From: Agrocybe praecox
Taxonomy: Eukaryota; Basidiomycota; Agaricomycetes; Agaricales; Agrocybaceae
Length of the DNA stretch: 64,000 bases
NCBI GenBank assembly: GCA_964017145.1
Contig: OZ024841.1
Coordinates: 2,418,001 to 2,482,000 of the forward strand
Direction: 5' to 3'
The translations under genes were made by a program, and so were the position numbers. Shown here piece by piece: positions 45,893-57,328 of the stretch (the first letter of the stretch is position 1; each line of letters opens with the position of its first letter). The notes under the pieces are model-generated. The model was given only the letters and a program-made list of their open reading frames with translations, searched no databases and had not been told where the DNA came from.

Positions 45893-48543
45893 TCAAACTT
45901 GGCTGACGGGTTCATACCCTCCACGACTACTACTAGCTCTGCCCAAGCCCAAGCCCATGAAGAGTCCCTTCCTTCCTCCTCCAGGTTTCCTCGGGCCATC
46001 TTCGTCATCTTCTCTCTCCTTTCTCCTCTTCCACTCTCTGAATCCCTCAGAGGGCACATCATACAGCTTGTCATACTCAACTCCCAACTCTTTACCAGCC
46101 GTCCAGAAATCTTTACAGTTTCCAACGATACCAAGATCGAATGGGTTGCTAGCCTTGCTCGCCTTGGTGAGACCGTCGACAGCTTTACCTTTCGTAAAGC
46201 GATCGAAACCCAGGAGGTTCATCAAGAAACCACTGCCACAGCCCGCGCAGACACCGGAATGGCGATGCACGGCACCTGTTGTGCTGCTACTCGCGTCCCC
46301 TACGAGAGCCGTGTCTTCAGTGTCAACTCCAGGGAGAACCGCGTCTTGACGATGCGAGTGCCTGTGGCCCATTTGGCCTGTAAGAGATGCACCACCGCGT
46401 CCGCCCATGAATCCGTAACGGCCAAGATTGGATACTTCGAGTGTTGTCATTTGACGTGCGACTTGCCAGAGTTGGGATGCAAGGAGAATGGAGGTCCATG
46501 TAAGTTGTAACGTTGCCCAGACCGCGACTGAAACAAGGAAGGAGTCGTGGGCTGTTACAGAACATAAATCCCCTGGAAGCGGGCATGATGGAGAGATTTC
46601 AGAGGGATCTGTCGATAAAGGAATCGAAGAGAAATCTAGGATATGTTGGATTAGCACAGGTTTCCGGATATTAAAAATATGAATACTGACATGCATAGGT
46701 TAGGTAGTCAAACAGACAGACCCCAATAACCAACGTTGAGACGAACAACAAGAATTGACGATGGTTATTGGCACCGACTAAGGAAATATCAGAATTCTGA
46801 ACCAATGATTGGATTAAATATAAACGAACCGCAATTCCAGACCCATGGACAGTGACTAAAACACCAATTAATCAACAACTAGTGAATCGGGAACAGATAG
46901 CAGGACGCACTGATCGCTTCGTGCGATGCACTTGTCGCATACACGACAATGTTTAGAACGTAAAGGTTTTCGGGCCATGCACTGAATGCAGAACGTTTGT
47001 CCGTTTAGGCGCCCTTCAGAAGCAAGGTCCTCAATGATCTGCAATCACCCCGTCAGGTACGAGATTATGTAACGTTTAATGAAGTACCAACAGATTTTAG
47101 TTCCTCATCACTCGTCGGCTTGGGACATGTTCCAGGATCCAGAGTGACAGCACGGAAGAAGTTGTAAGCACACAGGCCTACCGAAATTGCGAACATGAGA
47201 TGGGCAAAAGAATGTGATTGTGCCTCTGTGATTTTGTCAGGTCAGGACGAACAAGGTTTGAACAGAGCCCACATACGTTGCACGAGACGAGTAACCCAGG
47301 AAAACACAACCCATAGAATAGAACCGCAGATAATTCCAGCGAAGTACGGTGTCTGGCTTACGCTATCCGTATATGTTGACTTATTTAATAATACTCTCGT
47401 GACAATCTAAGGTTCGTATTGTTAACTCGTCCTGTGAAGCAGTTAAAGGTGAAGAACATACGTGGTGCATTCCAAAGAACTCAGCCAAAGCCAATAAAAT
47501 GCCAGTATACCATGGCAGGAGTGTCAAGGTCATAAAGATTAGATAGAAAAAGATTGCTGGCATTATAAATATGGCAATTTTGGTATTTCGCTATGAGGTC
47601 ATCGAATCAGAAATGCATCATGCAAAGCAGGAATATGAATTACTCACATCACTGAGAGGTTTTCCTCGCTTTAAGCCATGTTCGTTCATTCCTCCCTCTT
47701 CTAGTGCCCGCTTCCACGCACCCAAGCTTTTCAACTCGACCGCCATGTCTCGTGGAGTCCTTCCTTCACCATCTTTGGCAGTTAAATCTGCACCTTTTTC
47801 CACAAGTCTTCGGATGGCCACACGGTTTCCTCTAACAACTGCCCAGTGAAGGGGTGAGAGGCCGGCGTCATCTTTCAAATTCGGGTTTGCACCATGCCTG
47901 AGCAGTAAGTCTACAGACAACGCATCACCCTGGTAAGCAGCCCACATCAAAGAAGTGTGTCCTTGCGAGTCTCGCGAATCTACATTAATAGGTTGGTGTA
48001 ACAGGTATAGTAGTGGCATGATAGACGATGAATGGGTAACGAGATGAAGGGAGTTGTAGCCTTGAGAATCCGAGATAGTGGGGTCGGCGCCATGGGAGAC
48101 AAGAAGCTGGATGACATATAGGTATCCATTGCGTGCAGCCCATTGCATTGGGGTAGCAATGAGGTCGCCACCTAGAGCGTCAACCTCAGCGCCCTGCTCC
48201 AGGAGAAATCGGCATGCGGCGACGTGTGCATTGATCGCCGCCCAATGAAGCGGGGTAATGTTCTGTCCGTCTCTGTCTGTTGCACTTGCTTTCCCAGTGT
48301 TAATGAGCTCGCGCATGAGCTCAACATCGCCTCGTTGAGCAGCCACGAAGATAGATGTCTGCAGATAGGCTGATTAATCACTATTGTATCGCAATGACGT
48401 TACCGTCGTACCTCGTCTGGCTGGATATTTGGGTCATTCAGAGCTTGAGCAAAGGATACGTCTGCGGCGGTGGCCGACTCAGTCGACACCAACGTCGTTG
48501 CAGGGGGGGATTTAATGTTGACCAGCACATTCGTGTCGTCCAT
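45893..48543 (-). CDS. AKR1: Ankyrin-repeat DHHC palmitoyltransferase Akr1
   Basis: Protein S-palmitoyltransferase of the Golgi/endosomal membrane (yeast Akr1 modifies Yck2). The start [17 protein letters not shown] leads into the ankyrin block: [89 protein letters not shown] and [11 protein letters not shown]. Membrane segments follow, then the Cys-rich zinc domain ([27 protein letters not shown]) and the catalytic [10 protein letters not shown], split by an intron inside the first His codon. After the last helices, a long cytosolic tail has [27 protein letters not shown] and YDKLYDVP, characteristic of Akr1. An upstream ATG at 48686 opens a different frame (possible uORF). Intact. Confidence 0.93.
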
Positions 48544-49735
48544 GGTTGTCGTTTAGTCGGAGAAAGGTCTTTGGAATTTGGACATGCCCAGTCGGCGGGC
48601 TGGCTGTGCAAAGTTGCCGTATTAGTCAGCAACCGCTCATCTTTCTGAACAGGCATCAAACTGACACGCTTGCGATTTTCTGACATCTTCCTGCATCGTG
48701 TGTGTGCTCACTAGTACGAGCAAAGACTTTCAACAGCGCTCGCCTTCAAACAATCTGTCGAAACTACGTAGCCGGTGCTGATAGCATGATTCTCATGTTC
48801 TTCTCGTGCCAGATATCTTCAAACCGAATCGTCCTTCAAGTCTCTGACCTCAGGCGCGAGTTACGGCGCGAGTTTGGGATGAAAATGCATTATTCTGTCG
48901 ATAATTTCCCCTTTGATGTCAAACAGTCGGTCTATTCCCCGAGAGAAGAACACCGTTATCGCTTATATTCCAACTACGACTCTGGTATATTCTGACAAAC
49001 CTGCGAAAGAAAAGTTACGACATATGTTCTATGTCAAGGAAGCAGTGAAAATGTCAACCAACGTCTGACATGACTCTCTCTCGGATTGCCGATTCTATTC
49101 AGCTCAAGCAGCGGTGTCGTCTGGCCGCGCTTGTATATTATAGTCTTGCTTGACTAGTTCAAGGTGCTTACACACACTGGAACGAAACAGAGTTGATCTC
49201 ATGAACTATCGAAGTGTTATTTAGACGATACCGGCGTTTGCTGTCAAGGGATGATGTGTGCTCTCCAATGTCAAGGATCTGCGCGTAAAAATTGCTGGTT
49301 TCGATCTTATTTTTATGTGACAAAGTGATGCATTTCTTTTATTTCTGTTGATTAATCAACTCGCTCGAAGGATTTCACAACCTCAAATGTTCGCCCTGGA
49401 TATGTACTAATCTTGTGTATATCATATCGTGATCTTTTATCAACTATTTTGTGGTTTCTCTACAAATAATTATGATGAATTAAACCTCAAATCTCACCTC
49501 ATTAGTGTGCCTTTCAATTCCTGTTCATCGTCATCGCCCCCTCCCCTGTCCCTTTTCAAGATTGAACTAATTTATCATTTCCCACAATCACGGTCTGTCA
49601 CATTCACGTGCTTTCTATATATATTGTCGCGCCTTGAAGTTGTGGGCGAGAGTCACAAATGCGATCATCACAATGCTTCATCACCTTCAGTTGAAGCTCG
49701 CCACCACCTCTGTTCGGAAATCTTAGTTTGGAATC
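48544..49735. other. Divergent intergenic region AKR1/TDP1
   Basis: Divergent promoter space. It includes an out-of-frame upstream ORF of AKR1 beginning at 48686. No further gene recognised; a plus-strand frame at 48702-48995 has no family resemblance. Confidence 0.45.
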
Positions 49736-52309
49736 ATGTCCAGTGAAGATGAAGATATCGCTAGGTCTACTAACTTATGCCATCTATTTGAATGATGGTA
49801 ACTAATCAATAAACAGGGCTATCGCGTTGAGTCTTGAAGAAGGCAAAAAAAGCAAACAGCCAGCTTTAGTGAATCTCGACAGTGATGAAGACGAAGACAC
49901 GGAAGAAGCTAGATTTCAGGCAGAGCTTCAGGAAGCCATTAACGCATCCAAAGTCTCGAGCTCTCAGGGTCATACAGGAGGAATGAAACCAAATACAGAA
50001 ACTCTTTCCAAGACTCGACCCGTTCAAGCAGCCAAAGTATCGGATCAGCCATCGACAGCACCGTTGACCTTTCTCTCAGAAAGAGCACAGTTAGAGAAAG
50101 AGCGTTTAGAAAGGCAGAAACGTCTTCGACCGCAAGCAGCTCCTGAGCCCACGACCGAGGATGAATCGGGGGACGAAGAGCCACCCGCGAAGAGGCACAG
50201 ACCTTCCTCTTCCAATTTGTCCTACAAGTGCTCTAATATATCTGGTGTCAGCAGCTACAGCTCATCAGCTTCCGCAATACCAACCGCCGAACAAGAATTC
50301 TGGCAAGGGGAACTTCGTCAGACCGCCACTCAACATGCTGAACCGCGGAAGGATGGCAAACCTACCTTCCGACTGACAGATGTGCTGGGCAAGGTATGGT
50401 CTAACCATTTTCTGACCATATCATACTACAGCATGGTGCTGAGTCTTTCACAGCAATCAGAACTTGCTTTTGCTATTATGTCCTCGTACGCGTTGGACTT
50501 CCCGTGGATATACCAATTCTTCGACCGTTCTGTTCCTGTGATTATGGTTGCTCAACCAGATGCTTCTGGTAAAGAAACGATTAAGAACGTACTTCCTAAC
50601 TGGATAAGGACCACCCCATTGTTACGGAATGGATTTGGTTGTCAACATATGAAGGTTCAATTTTTATTATCATTATTGCCTAGCAGATATTGACATTTTT
50701 TACTACTTAGTTCATGCTGGTAACGATATATCATATCTCTTAGTTGATACGCCGCTAAAAATATGGCTACAGCTTTTTTACAAAACAGGGCGGCTACGCG
50801 TTGTTATATCCACAGCAAATCTCATAGCATATGATTGGCGCGACATGGAAAATGTAAGGCCTAATTATTTAATTATGCACTTTTATCGAATCCTACGATT
50901 TCATAGTCTGTTTGGCTGCAAGATATACCTCTCAGGTCGAAAACTATACCCCACGATCCCAAGGCAAAGGATGATTTTGCCGCGGTTTTGCAACGAATGC
51001 TCCATAAAATTAATGTGAAACCCGCGCTTAAGGCGATTATAGACGATAATGTAAACATCTATCATCCTCCCTGGTGTAAAATTCTGACTATGGGCTCGTT
51101 GACAGCATCCAGACCTTCCTCTAAAATCGATAGACGAACTACGCCAGAAATGGGATTGGTCAAATGTCACAGTGCACTTGGTGGCTTCCATTGCTGGGAA
51201 GCACGAAGGCTGGCCCGATGTGGTTCAGTAAGTTTATTAGTCGTTTCTATCTTCAGAGTTTGATGATGATCCGTCACAGAACAGGTCATCCGCGACTTAT
51301 GTCTGCTGTGCGAAAGTTGGGTATGCGTACGGGAAATTCTAGGTCGGCCAAGGACGTGGTTCTAGAGTGTCAGGTTAGTATGTTAGACGGCGGCGTCTTC
51401 AACCACTGAAAGTGACGTTATCTCTCTTAATATTGTTGACAGGGCTCTAGCCTAGGAACATACACGACCCAGTGGTTGAACGAATTTCATTGGTCTGCAA
51501 GAGGCGAAAGCGCCGAGGACTGGCTTGATAAGTTAAAGAAAGTGCGAGAAAAGCAACCTTTGCCATCTGTCAAGGTGGTGTTCCCGACCAAAGCGACGGT
51601 GAAAGCAAGTGCTTTGGGCGAACAGGTTTGTACAGATACTTCTCAGCCAAGAATTCGACTCAATTTGCTCTAATAGGGGGGTGGGACTGTCTTCTGTCGG
51701 AGGAAGCAATGGGCCGCAAAGAACTTTCCCAGACACAACTTCTATGATTCAAAGAGCAAAGGCGGACCTGTGCTAATGCACTCGAAGGTAACAACAAAAA
51801 ATATGCCTGACACTTGGCGTGAGTTGATCTTGCCGAATTCAACAGATGATTATCGCTACTCTAAGCGAAAATAGAAATAAATTTACTAGTAAAGAAACCC
51901 AAACTCCCGATAGTGAAGACGACGACGACGACGTTGAAGTCGTCGAACCCGGCGTGGGATGGGCCTATATCGGATCGCATAATTTTACACCTTCTGCCTG
52001 GGGTACTCTATCCGGCTCCTCATTCAACCCCATTTTAAATGTGCGCAGCCTCTTGGCTCTAGTGGGTTTACATGACAGGCTTGCTAACAGCTATCTTGTC
52101 TGGCAGATATCGAATTATGAAGTAGGAATCATCTTTTTGCTCAAGGACGCGGATGAAGTAGACCGAATTGCTTGTTTCCAAAGGCCGCTGAAGAAATATT
52201 CTTCGACGGATGAACCTTGGGTAGGTGTAATTCACTAATGTGTGGAGTCATTTCTGTTTAACACGTTTCCCTATAGATACAGGAGGAATCTGTGTATCAT
52301 CAACAATGA
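49736..52309 (+). CDS. TDP1: Tyrosyl-DNA phosphodiesterase 1 with N-terminal UIM-like helix
   Basis: Phospholipase-D-fold nuclease that removes trapped topoisomerase I peptides and other 3' blocks from DNA. The N terminus MSSEDEDIARAIALSLEEGK has the ubiquitin-interacting-motif pattern (acidic run, Ala-x-x-x-Ser), followed by acidic, Lys/Glu-rich and Ser-rich linkers. First catalytic motif: GFGCQHMK-FML-LFYKTGRLRVV, where FML is a 9-nt microexon (50711-50719), then ISTANLIAYDW. The second motif is LMHSKMIIATL with GSHNFTPSAWG. Further family segments: NVLPNWIRTTPLLRN, SVWLQDIPLR, ISNYEVGIIFLL. The last exon reads IQEESVYHQQ. Both His-Lys pairs and both Asn are present, so it should be active. 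Nuclear location inferred. Many 50-60 nt introns. Confidence 0.93.
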
Positions 52310-53251
52310 TGATGGTATTTCAATCATATTTCATGTCTACGATGATGATTATTACAACGGCCAATGTCAACGCTCCTAAGAATTGTTCATTCCCTCTCCA
52401 AGTTCATCGACTACCGTCATCGGAATATCAGTTGATACTATTATACGTAGATTTAAATGAAATTAGGGTGCTATTAATGTACATGTTAGCATATCAGCTA
52501 ACGCCCCCCCAGGAAGAATGCAAGCGAGTAATCCATAATGATAACGATGTTTCTCGACGCTGCGTACATATATTACCGGATGATTACTACCCGACATACC
52601 GTGCAATTCCGAATGTCTATTTTTACCATTGTCGGGGGATTTGCATTATATTCATCTCCCTATCACGCACCGCTCAAGTTCAAGAATCCAACTTTCGATC
52701 AACAATCAGCAAGTAGTGTATAAATAATTTTATCTCCTATAACATGAGGCTGCCATAGTAGTTATGCTATCTGAAACGCAAGTCGTTGTCCCCACTTTTG
52801 GCGACCTAAAACCTGATTGAGCGCTTGCATTGTTATACGGGAGTGCGCCACATCTATTTTTAATATCATATTCTTAAATGCACAAAATACTTTTGATCCG
52901 TTGTATTGGTACAACGAATGAACAAGATGTTGATAATGATATTGAAAACAATTGGGCTAAGTATAAGTAAATACTAACTAAGGCTACAGATGATGATGGG
53001 ATGGCTATCGGGGATGACATGGGTCGAGTGAGGCAGATTAAAATACATGGGTCTGTTCATTAACAGCTGTAAGAGTAAAATAAGGAGTTTTAAATCTAGT
53101 GTAAAAAGCAAAGATTTTGCCACTTGAGTGATGGCGGCGAAATATATAATAGAATAAATATAATAAAAGAATCGGGTTCCTAAGCAGGGGGAACGCGGTC
53201 GTTTGACTGTAGAGGGGTGTTGTGAATGCTTGGAACATTGAGATATCTGCT
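52310..53251. other. Intergenic, convergent 3' ends
   Basis: A/T-rich; no gene recognised on either strand. Confidence 0.45.
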
Positions 53252-55064
53252 TCATCTTGAGACGCCAAAGATCTGATCAATCTGGGTTTTGAAGGCCTCC
53301 TCGACTGCCTTCCGACGAATGTTGCCTTTGGTAGCAGTCCTTGGGAGTGTTTGACGGGGAACGACAACAATCATGTCTGCGGAAGTTATGCGTTCGTGGA
53401 GGTACCGCCTTGAGTGGAAGTGACGGGTTTTGCGGATGATTTCTTTCTTTAGTTTGGCATGATCCATGTCGGCTGCGGGCTCAATGAACATGACTGGGGA
53501 TGGACGGCCACTACCAACGACAATGCATTCGGCGATCAGGGTGCTGCACATTGCTCGGACGTTATCCTCAATGGCTTTCGTATCGCATCGCAAGCTCGTC
53601 TCAGATTTGATCCAATCGTCGTCGCGGCCTCGTGACACCCACCAGCCGGTGGATACCTGTTGGAAAAGGTCTCCAGTGTGGAAATGGCCATCAGCATGGC
53701 GTAGCGTGGTGCTGGGGCAGTCTGGAGAGTCTGAGAGGATTACAAGTTCGTACAGAGCAGTGGTGGATTGATGTACGCCTTCCTCTGGGGTCTCTATCGG
53801 TTCAAATCGGTACGATGTTCCTGGAAGAGGACGCAGGAGAGCGGCATTTCGTTCGTGTTCGCCAGAAAGTAGCATGCCTCCCATTTCTGTGCTTCCGAAC
53901 AAGTTCTAAAATAGCCATGAGAACCGTATTCCAATTGTAAAATTAAGGCACGACTTACCCGAAGTCTTAGTCCACTCTTGAGGGCCCACTGCTCGTCATC
54001 GAGAGGAAGGGCCATCCCTGAATAGAGGATATCATCAAGGTTCTTCATAATCGAAAGTAGTTTAGCGTCCTCGCGCGCATTTCTGAAGTGTTTCATTAAG
54101 AAGGCGGCAAATTGGTTGAGACGGTTTAGTCCGCAACGGACGACCATGTCTATCAGTTCCTCGGATGAGAATGGGATAGTGGTTGGCTGGATTACACACG
54201 ATCCATGCTGGATGGTGCCAATGAACACTGAGAATTGAATTAGAATTACGGCACGGCAATCAGAAGACATATAATACTTACTGAATGTCTGGCCAATGTG
54301 GCACATGCTTCCCCTGTTACACAGAGTTTAGCCAGAAGCTCTTTAGCAAGAAGAATCAAAAATAATCTTACATGTAAACGGTAACATCTTGACGGTCCTT
54401 ATTTTGAGGCATGCTGATATGATGTGATTTCACTACGACAGAGTCTAGCCAACGGTAACTCATTGGAACGAGTTTCGGGCTGCCAGATGTTGAGCCGCTA
54501 GTGTGGAAATAGAAGGCAATATCGTCTTCATGAATATCCCAGACGTTGGGTAGAGGTTGGTCGACAGTCTCTATCCGTTCTGATTCTAGTATTCGGTATG
54601 CCGGTACAGGACAGTCATCCAATATTGATTCGAAGGTGGTGTCGTAAATTAAAGCCTTGGCATCTGCCTTAGCGAGTAGTTCGTATATCACGGTGGGGTT
54701 GGGCAACCGTAAGCTGAAGAGCTGGGGGATGTATCCCGCTCTTGAGAGACCGTAGATGTGAAGTACATCCAGATATGTGTACCCGCTTAACCTGAAGATA
54801 ATATTAAGCTCGAATTGTGGATATAAAATGTAGAAGGGGGATGTACCACATGCCAATAACTGATCGACGAGGTATTTGTCGTTCATTCATTACTCGCGTC
54901 CAGTATCGGGCAAATAATTCGACGTGTTCATGGAACTGAGAGTAAGTTATTGAATTCCATTGTTCGACGCGTCCAGTAGAATCAAGTTGAGGAGTCCTAA
55001 AGAGGACGTTACCAGAGTATTGGGATGAACTTGACTCAAGGACAGTAAGATGTGAGCTGAACAT
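53252..55064 (-). CDS. Stand-alone ANL-superfamily adenylating enzyme
   Basis: Acyl/aryl-acid activating enzyme with the AMP-binding fold. Motifs: FARYWTRVMNERQIPRRSV, LDVLHIYGLSRAGYIPQLFS, the P-loop FYFHTSGSTSGSPKLVPMSY (Ser/Thr/Gly core), NLFGSTEMGGML, HTGDLFQQVSTGWWVSRGR, DDWIKSETSLRCD and the A10 region LPRTATKGNIRRKAVEEAF with the expected catalytic Lys. It ends about 20 residues after that Lys (QIFGVSR), so there is no carrier (T) or reductase domain as in NRPS-like proteins. Short exons around 54.2-54.8 kb carry the N-terminal domain. Closest in style to the adenylation part of fungal NRPS-like reductases. Substrate unknown; it could feed a secondary-metabolite pathway, but no biosynthetic neighbours are visible. 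Confidence 0.82.
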
Positions 55065-57328
55065 GGTCAGAGAGGAGAGGGGGGATGTTGGTAAATGAGT
55101 AATAGTGAGGACGGATGAATGCCGATGTCCTACATACCTTTATATGCAAACTATGTTACACCGCTCCTTAGATTTTTTGGAGACCGAGTCAGATTCGGGG
55201 GGAGGTGTAACGTGTAGGTGGATCTCAGTAGTTGCCAATCTCTTGTCAAATCCTGGCGCAGGATAGCCTTGCTGCCTCACAAGGAACTGATGAAACATGC
55301 CCAAAAATGATAACCAAGGCACGGTCCGTGGATCATTCAACAGCTCTGCGGAACCATCTTGACTCGATCCGAAATCGGCTGGATGCTTCAATAAATAAAT
55401 CTGTAGTAAACAGGTCGGCGTCTGACTCATCAAAGTACATTGTAACATACCCAATCATATCAATCTAATACTGAACAGAGAGTTCGCACTAGCTTTGGTT
55501 GCTAAGATTGTGCCCGTCCTGCAATCTTTTGGAAATCCAAGGGGTTACGCTGGATACGGCGCGACGACGCTTGAAACTAATAAAAATGTACTTGGATTTG
55601 GGTTACAGCCACTGAACGTTGACAGAGTTGTGTTTTTTTCCATGTGAGCGTGAGTGAGCGCCATCACACAGCCCCTCCATTTTGGGTCAGTTCTTCCGAT
55701 ACTGGTCGGAGACTAAAAAAACAAATATACCACTTGCGATACACAGGTGCCAAATTATAGGAAAATAACCGGAGTACAATTTCAATAAATTGCTTACCGT
55801 AGTCGCTGTTTTGCATTCCTTTGTATTTACCAGTTGAGCAAACAACTCGAGCGTCGTGCGGATAATGGAGGACCCTGGCCGGCTGGTTGGGCCATTCACT
55901 ATAATTGGAAGACGACTTAACTCCGTCGGGGCGATATGCCGTATTATTATATACGGTCGAGAAAGACTGCCGATTCGTTTGACTCCCAAGTATCCAACTA
56001 TCCACAATCCTTCGTTTTGAAAAAGCGCTCGTCACGAGGAGTGCGACTTATTTCTTGTCCATTTATTGCGGAATAAAACATGGCTAGTTGAAACTCTCAA
56101 TTCGTGCAAACACAGAGTCCGACCATGGGGACTAGTCTCCGATATGCCTCGCGCTTGATGTCATCTCGAAGGAGCGGCGTCTGGAACCCAAATCAACTTG
56201 GTATACGTATTCATAATCGAGGGAATCCTGCATAAACATATCTTGCATTGATTAACAGAATCGGTTTGTCATAAGCGACCAGTCTGTCTGGTGACATATA
56301 CTATTTGTAAGACTGTGCTTACTTGCTGACTCGAATGTGTATACATCACCAAATTTATAGACTGCGCGTCAAATTGGAATTGCGGAACCGCGACGTGATC
56401 TATCGGCATAGCCTCTATTGAAACAAAATCAAAGGCATGGTCGGATATGTTGAAGAAGGGGAAGGTGTACACACTATCCTGTCAAGTTAATCCTCCTAAG
56501 CAGACGGGGAAGGAAATGAACTTGACGAATCTTTTACGGGGTTTTTCGCGATCGGTCGGATGATGCGCGTCTCGCCGATGTAAAAAAAAGATTGTCTGTA
56601 GGTGCTCAATTTCGAATATCTGCAAAGTCCTGGTCAATATCAAGAACAGTGAATCTGATGTACTGCCAGTTGAAAACGAGATTGTCAGGAACTGGTTAGT
56701 AGTAATCATTATAAGCAGTTCATTGTGACATTTGCTTCAGTCCCTTAACTGGCAACAGAATCGCAGTTGGGAACAATTCAATGATAGCAGAGCCGAGTGC
56801 GTGAAAGTTGAAAGAAGATGGTATGTCAGAAGTCGCGCAGAACGGATTGTCCTTGTTTAGACTTGGTGTCCTACACTCTTTGAAACAAATTTTTGCTTTC
56901 TCAGCTAGGTTCACCGTCTTTGTATGTCATTTCTTTCTCAGTCGACATAATGTCATCTACGAAAAACCATGGTTTCGTCATGGAATCCTATCCTTTTTCT
57001 CGGGTTGGATGACCACAGCCACACCCTCCGAAACTTACAAGAATAGATCCTGTTCAAATGCCACGAGAGGCGGCAACTCATCCAAGTTCGACGAAAATCT
57101 TAAAACATCAATACACAACTATCATCAATCCTTGGCCAAAGTTGATGATGGGAACAATAATAGTAAGCATAGCCTTACAGTGTTTATGCATTGAGCGCTT
57201 AAATGTTGACGGTGCGCTTCTTTCATTTATAGTAATTCGCGCATTTGATCCAGTTCAAAGTTGCCTGTCAGGCCGGAAAAAAGTTTGAGGGCTCGAAGGC
57301 TGGCTGTCTACTACGAACAACTCAATTT
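55065..57328. other. 2.3-kb region, at most a fragmentary gene
   Basis: No gene I can name. The minus strand has neighbouring frames that read like coding exons (DIPSSFNFHALGSAIIELFP at ~56.8 kb, RKRFVKFISFPVCLGG at ~56.5 kb, VYTFPFFNISDHAFDFVSIE at ~56.4 kb), so an unrecognised or decayed minus-strand gene may lie at about 56.27-56.92 kb. The rest shows only short unrelated frames. Confidence 0.3.

Noticed and set aside
48544..48686. Upstream ATG at 48686 as the Akr1 start
   Set aside because: It is in a different frame from the ankyrin exons; MDDTNV at 48543 splices cleanly into [10 protein letters not shown]. Kept only as a possible uORF.
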